NCBI GenBank assembly: GCA_036803025.1
Contig: DAIRVC010000023.1
Span: 1-24,048 of the forward strand
Length of the DNA stretch: 24,048 nucleotides
Direction: 5' to 3'
Origin: DAIRVC01 sp036803025
GTDB taxonomy: Bacteria > Chloroflexota > Anaerolineae > Anaerolineales > E44-bin32
A program made the position numbers and the translations under genes. Below, piece by piece: positions 23,912 to 24,048 of this stretch (positions are counted from its first letter, which is position 1; the number at the start of each line of letters is the position of its first letter). The notes under the pieces are model-generated. The model saw nothing but the letters and a program-made list of their open reading frames with translations. It made no database searches and was not told where the DNA came from.

Positions 23912-24048
23912 GTGGCTGAAGAATACGGTCCAACCGAAGCGCTGGGGATGATCGAGACCAAGAGCTATGCCGCCATGGTCGAGGCGGCCGACGCGATGGT
24001 CAAGGCGGCCAAGGTCGAGCTGGTCGCCTATGAGAAGACCGGCGGCGG
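23912..24048 (+). CDS. BMC-H (hexameric) shell protein, 3' end outside window
   Basis: The start of a PduA/CcmK-type shell protein: after GTG at 23912 the frame reads AEEYGPTEALGMIETKSYAA then MVEAADAMVKAAKVEL and AYEKTGG, the typical BMC domain opening (A-L-G-x-I-E-T-x, then the helix with A-D-x-M-x-K-A-A, then K-T-G). AGGAGG precedes the GTG by 5 nt. An ATG at 23870 in the same frame would add 14 unlikely residues. The remainder of the gene is cut by the window edge. Confidence 0.9.
   Translation, partial: MAEEYGPTEALGMIETKSYAAMVEAADAMVKAAKVELVAYEKTGG

Noticed and set aside
1..24048. CRISPR arrays, tRNA or rRNA genes, phage or transposase genes
   Set aside because: None seen: no regularly spaced repeats, no cloverleaf with CCA end, and no mobile-element protein motif in any frame examined.

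Overview
This is a GC-rich (mostly mid-60s % by eye) scaffold piece from what looks like an anaerobic, metagenome-assembled bacterium, most likely Chloroflexota (Anaerolineae-like). That guess rests on the LysM/M23 lipoprotein, whose C-terminal peptidase block (LDLDGDG, GHPSCEGG, KHVHLARRYNGEW) is of a kind common in that phylum, and on the mixture of GPH transporter, 2-oxoacid:ferredoxin oxidoreductase and Hdr genes. No rRNA or tRNA is present to confirm it. Two 100-N gaps are each flanked by an identical 55-bp direct repeat. This looks like contigs that share a 55-mer being joined with Ns, not like biology.

Region 1 (1-2861, minus): a GPH-type sugar/cation symporter, a tributyrin-esterase-like hydrolase and a PHP-domain (CehA-like) metallohydrolase cut by the window edge. 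Region 2 (3221-5718, minus): a three-gene ABC-2 exporter (ATPase and two permeases). Region 3 (5850-7512, minus): an HSL-family esterase and a lower-GC orphan ORF that may be an N-terminally truncated gene.

Region 4 (7518-16060, minus) is the metabolic core: korD-korA-korB-korC (2-oxoacid:ferredoxin oxidoreductase), a giant tandem HdrA-HdrA-ferredoxin-MvhD fusion, a small zinc-ribbon protein and an HdrC-HdrB fusion. Tight overlaps in most of the cluster imply one operon. The HdrA reading frame is interrupted by one in-frame TGA exactly where the family has the second cysteine of its CxxC motif. A 7-bp stem with a GGUC loop lies 27 nt downstream, so the gene is very probably a selenoprotein (Cys-x-x-Sec HdrA), not a pseudogene. 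The set suggests an electron-bifurcating or confurcating Hdr complex coupled to 2-oxoacid oxidation, with no hydrogenase or formate dehydrogenase nearby.

Region 5 (16567-20562): a cell-wall M23 lipoprotein (plus), then on the minus strand a DUF6494 small protein, an alpha/beta-hydrolase lipoprotein, a four-helix membrane protein and a decayed glycosyltransferase C-terminus. A strong 15-bp inverted repeat separates the convergent M23 and DUF6494 genes.

Region 6 (20596-24048, plus) is the start of a bacterial microcompartment operon of the sugar-phosphate-utilising (SPU) type: a GntR/UTRA regulator with a good promoter and a perfect palindromic operator overlapping its own start codon, RpiB and DeoC that both carry N-terminal encapsulation-type extensions, a BMC-T shell protein and the beginning of a BMC-H shell protein. 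The predicted job is to isomerise pentose phosphates and cleave deoxyribose-5-phosphate to acetaldehyde inside a protein shell; the aldehyde-processing enzymes would lie beyond the window.
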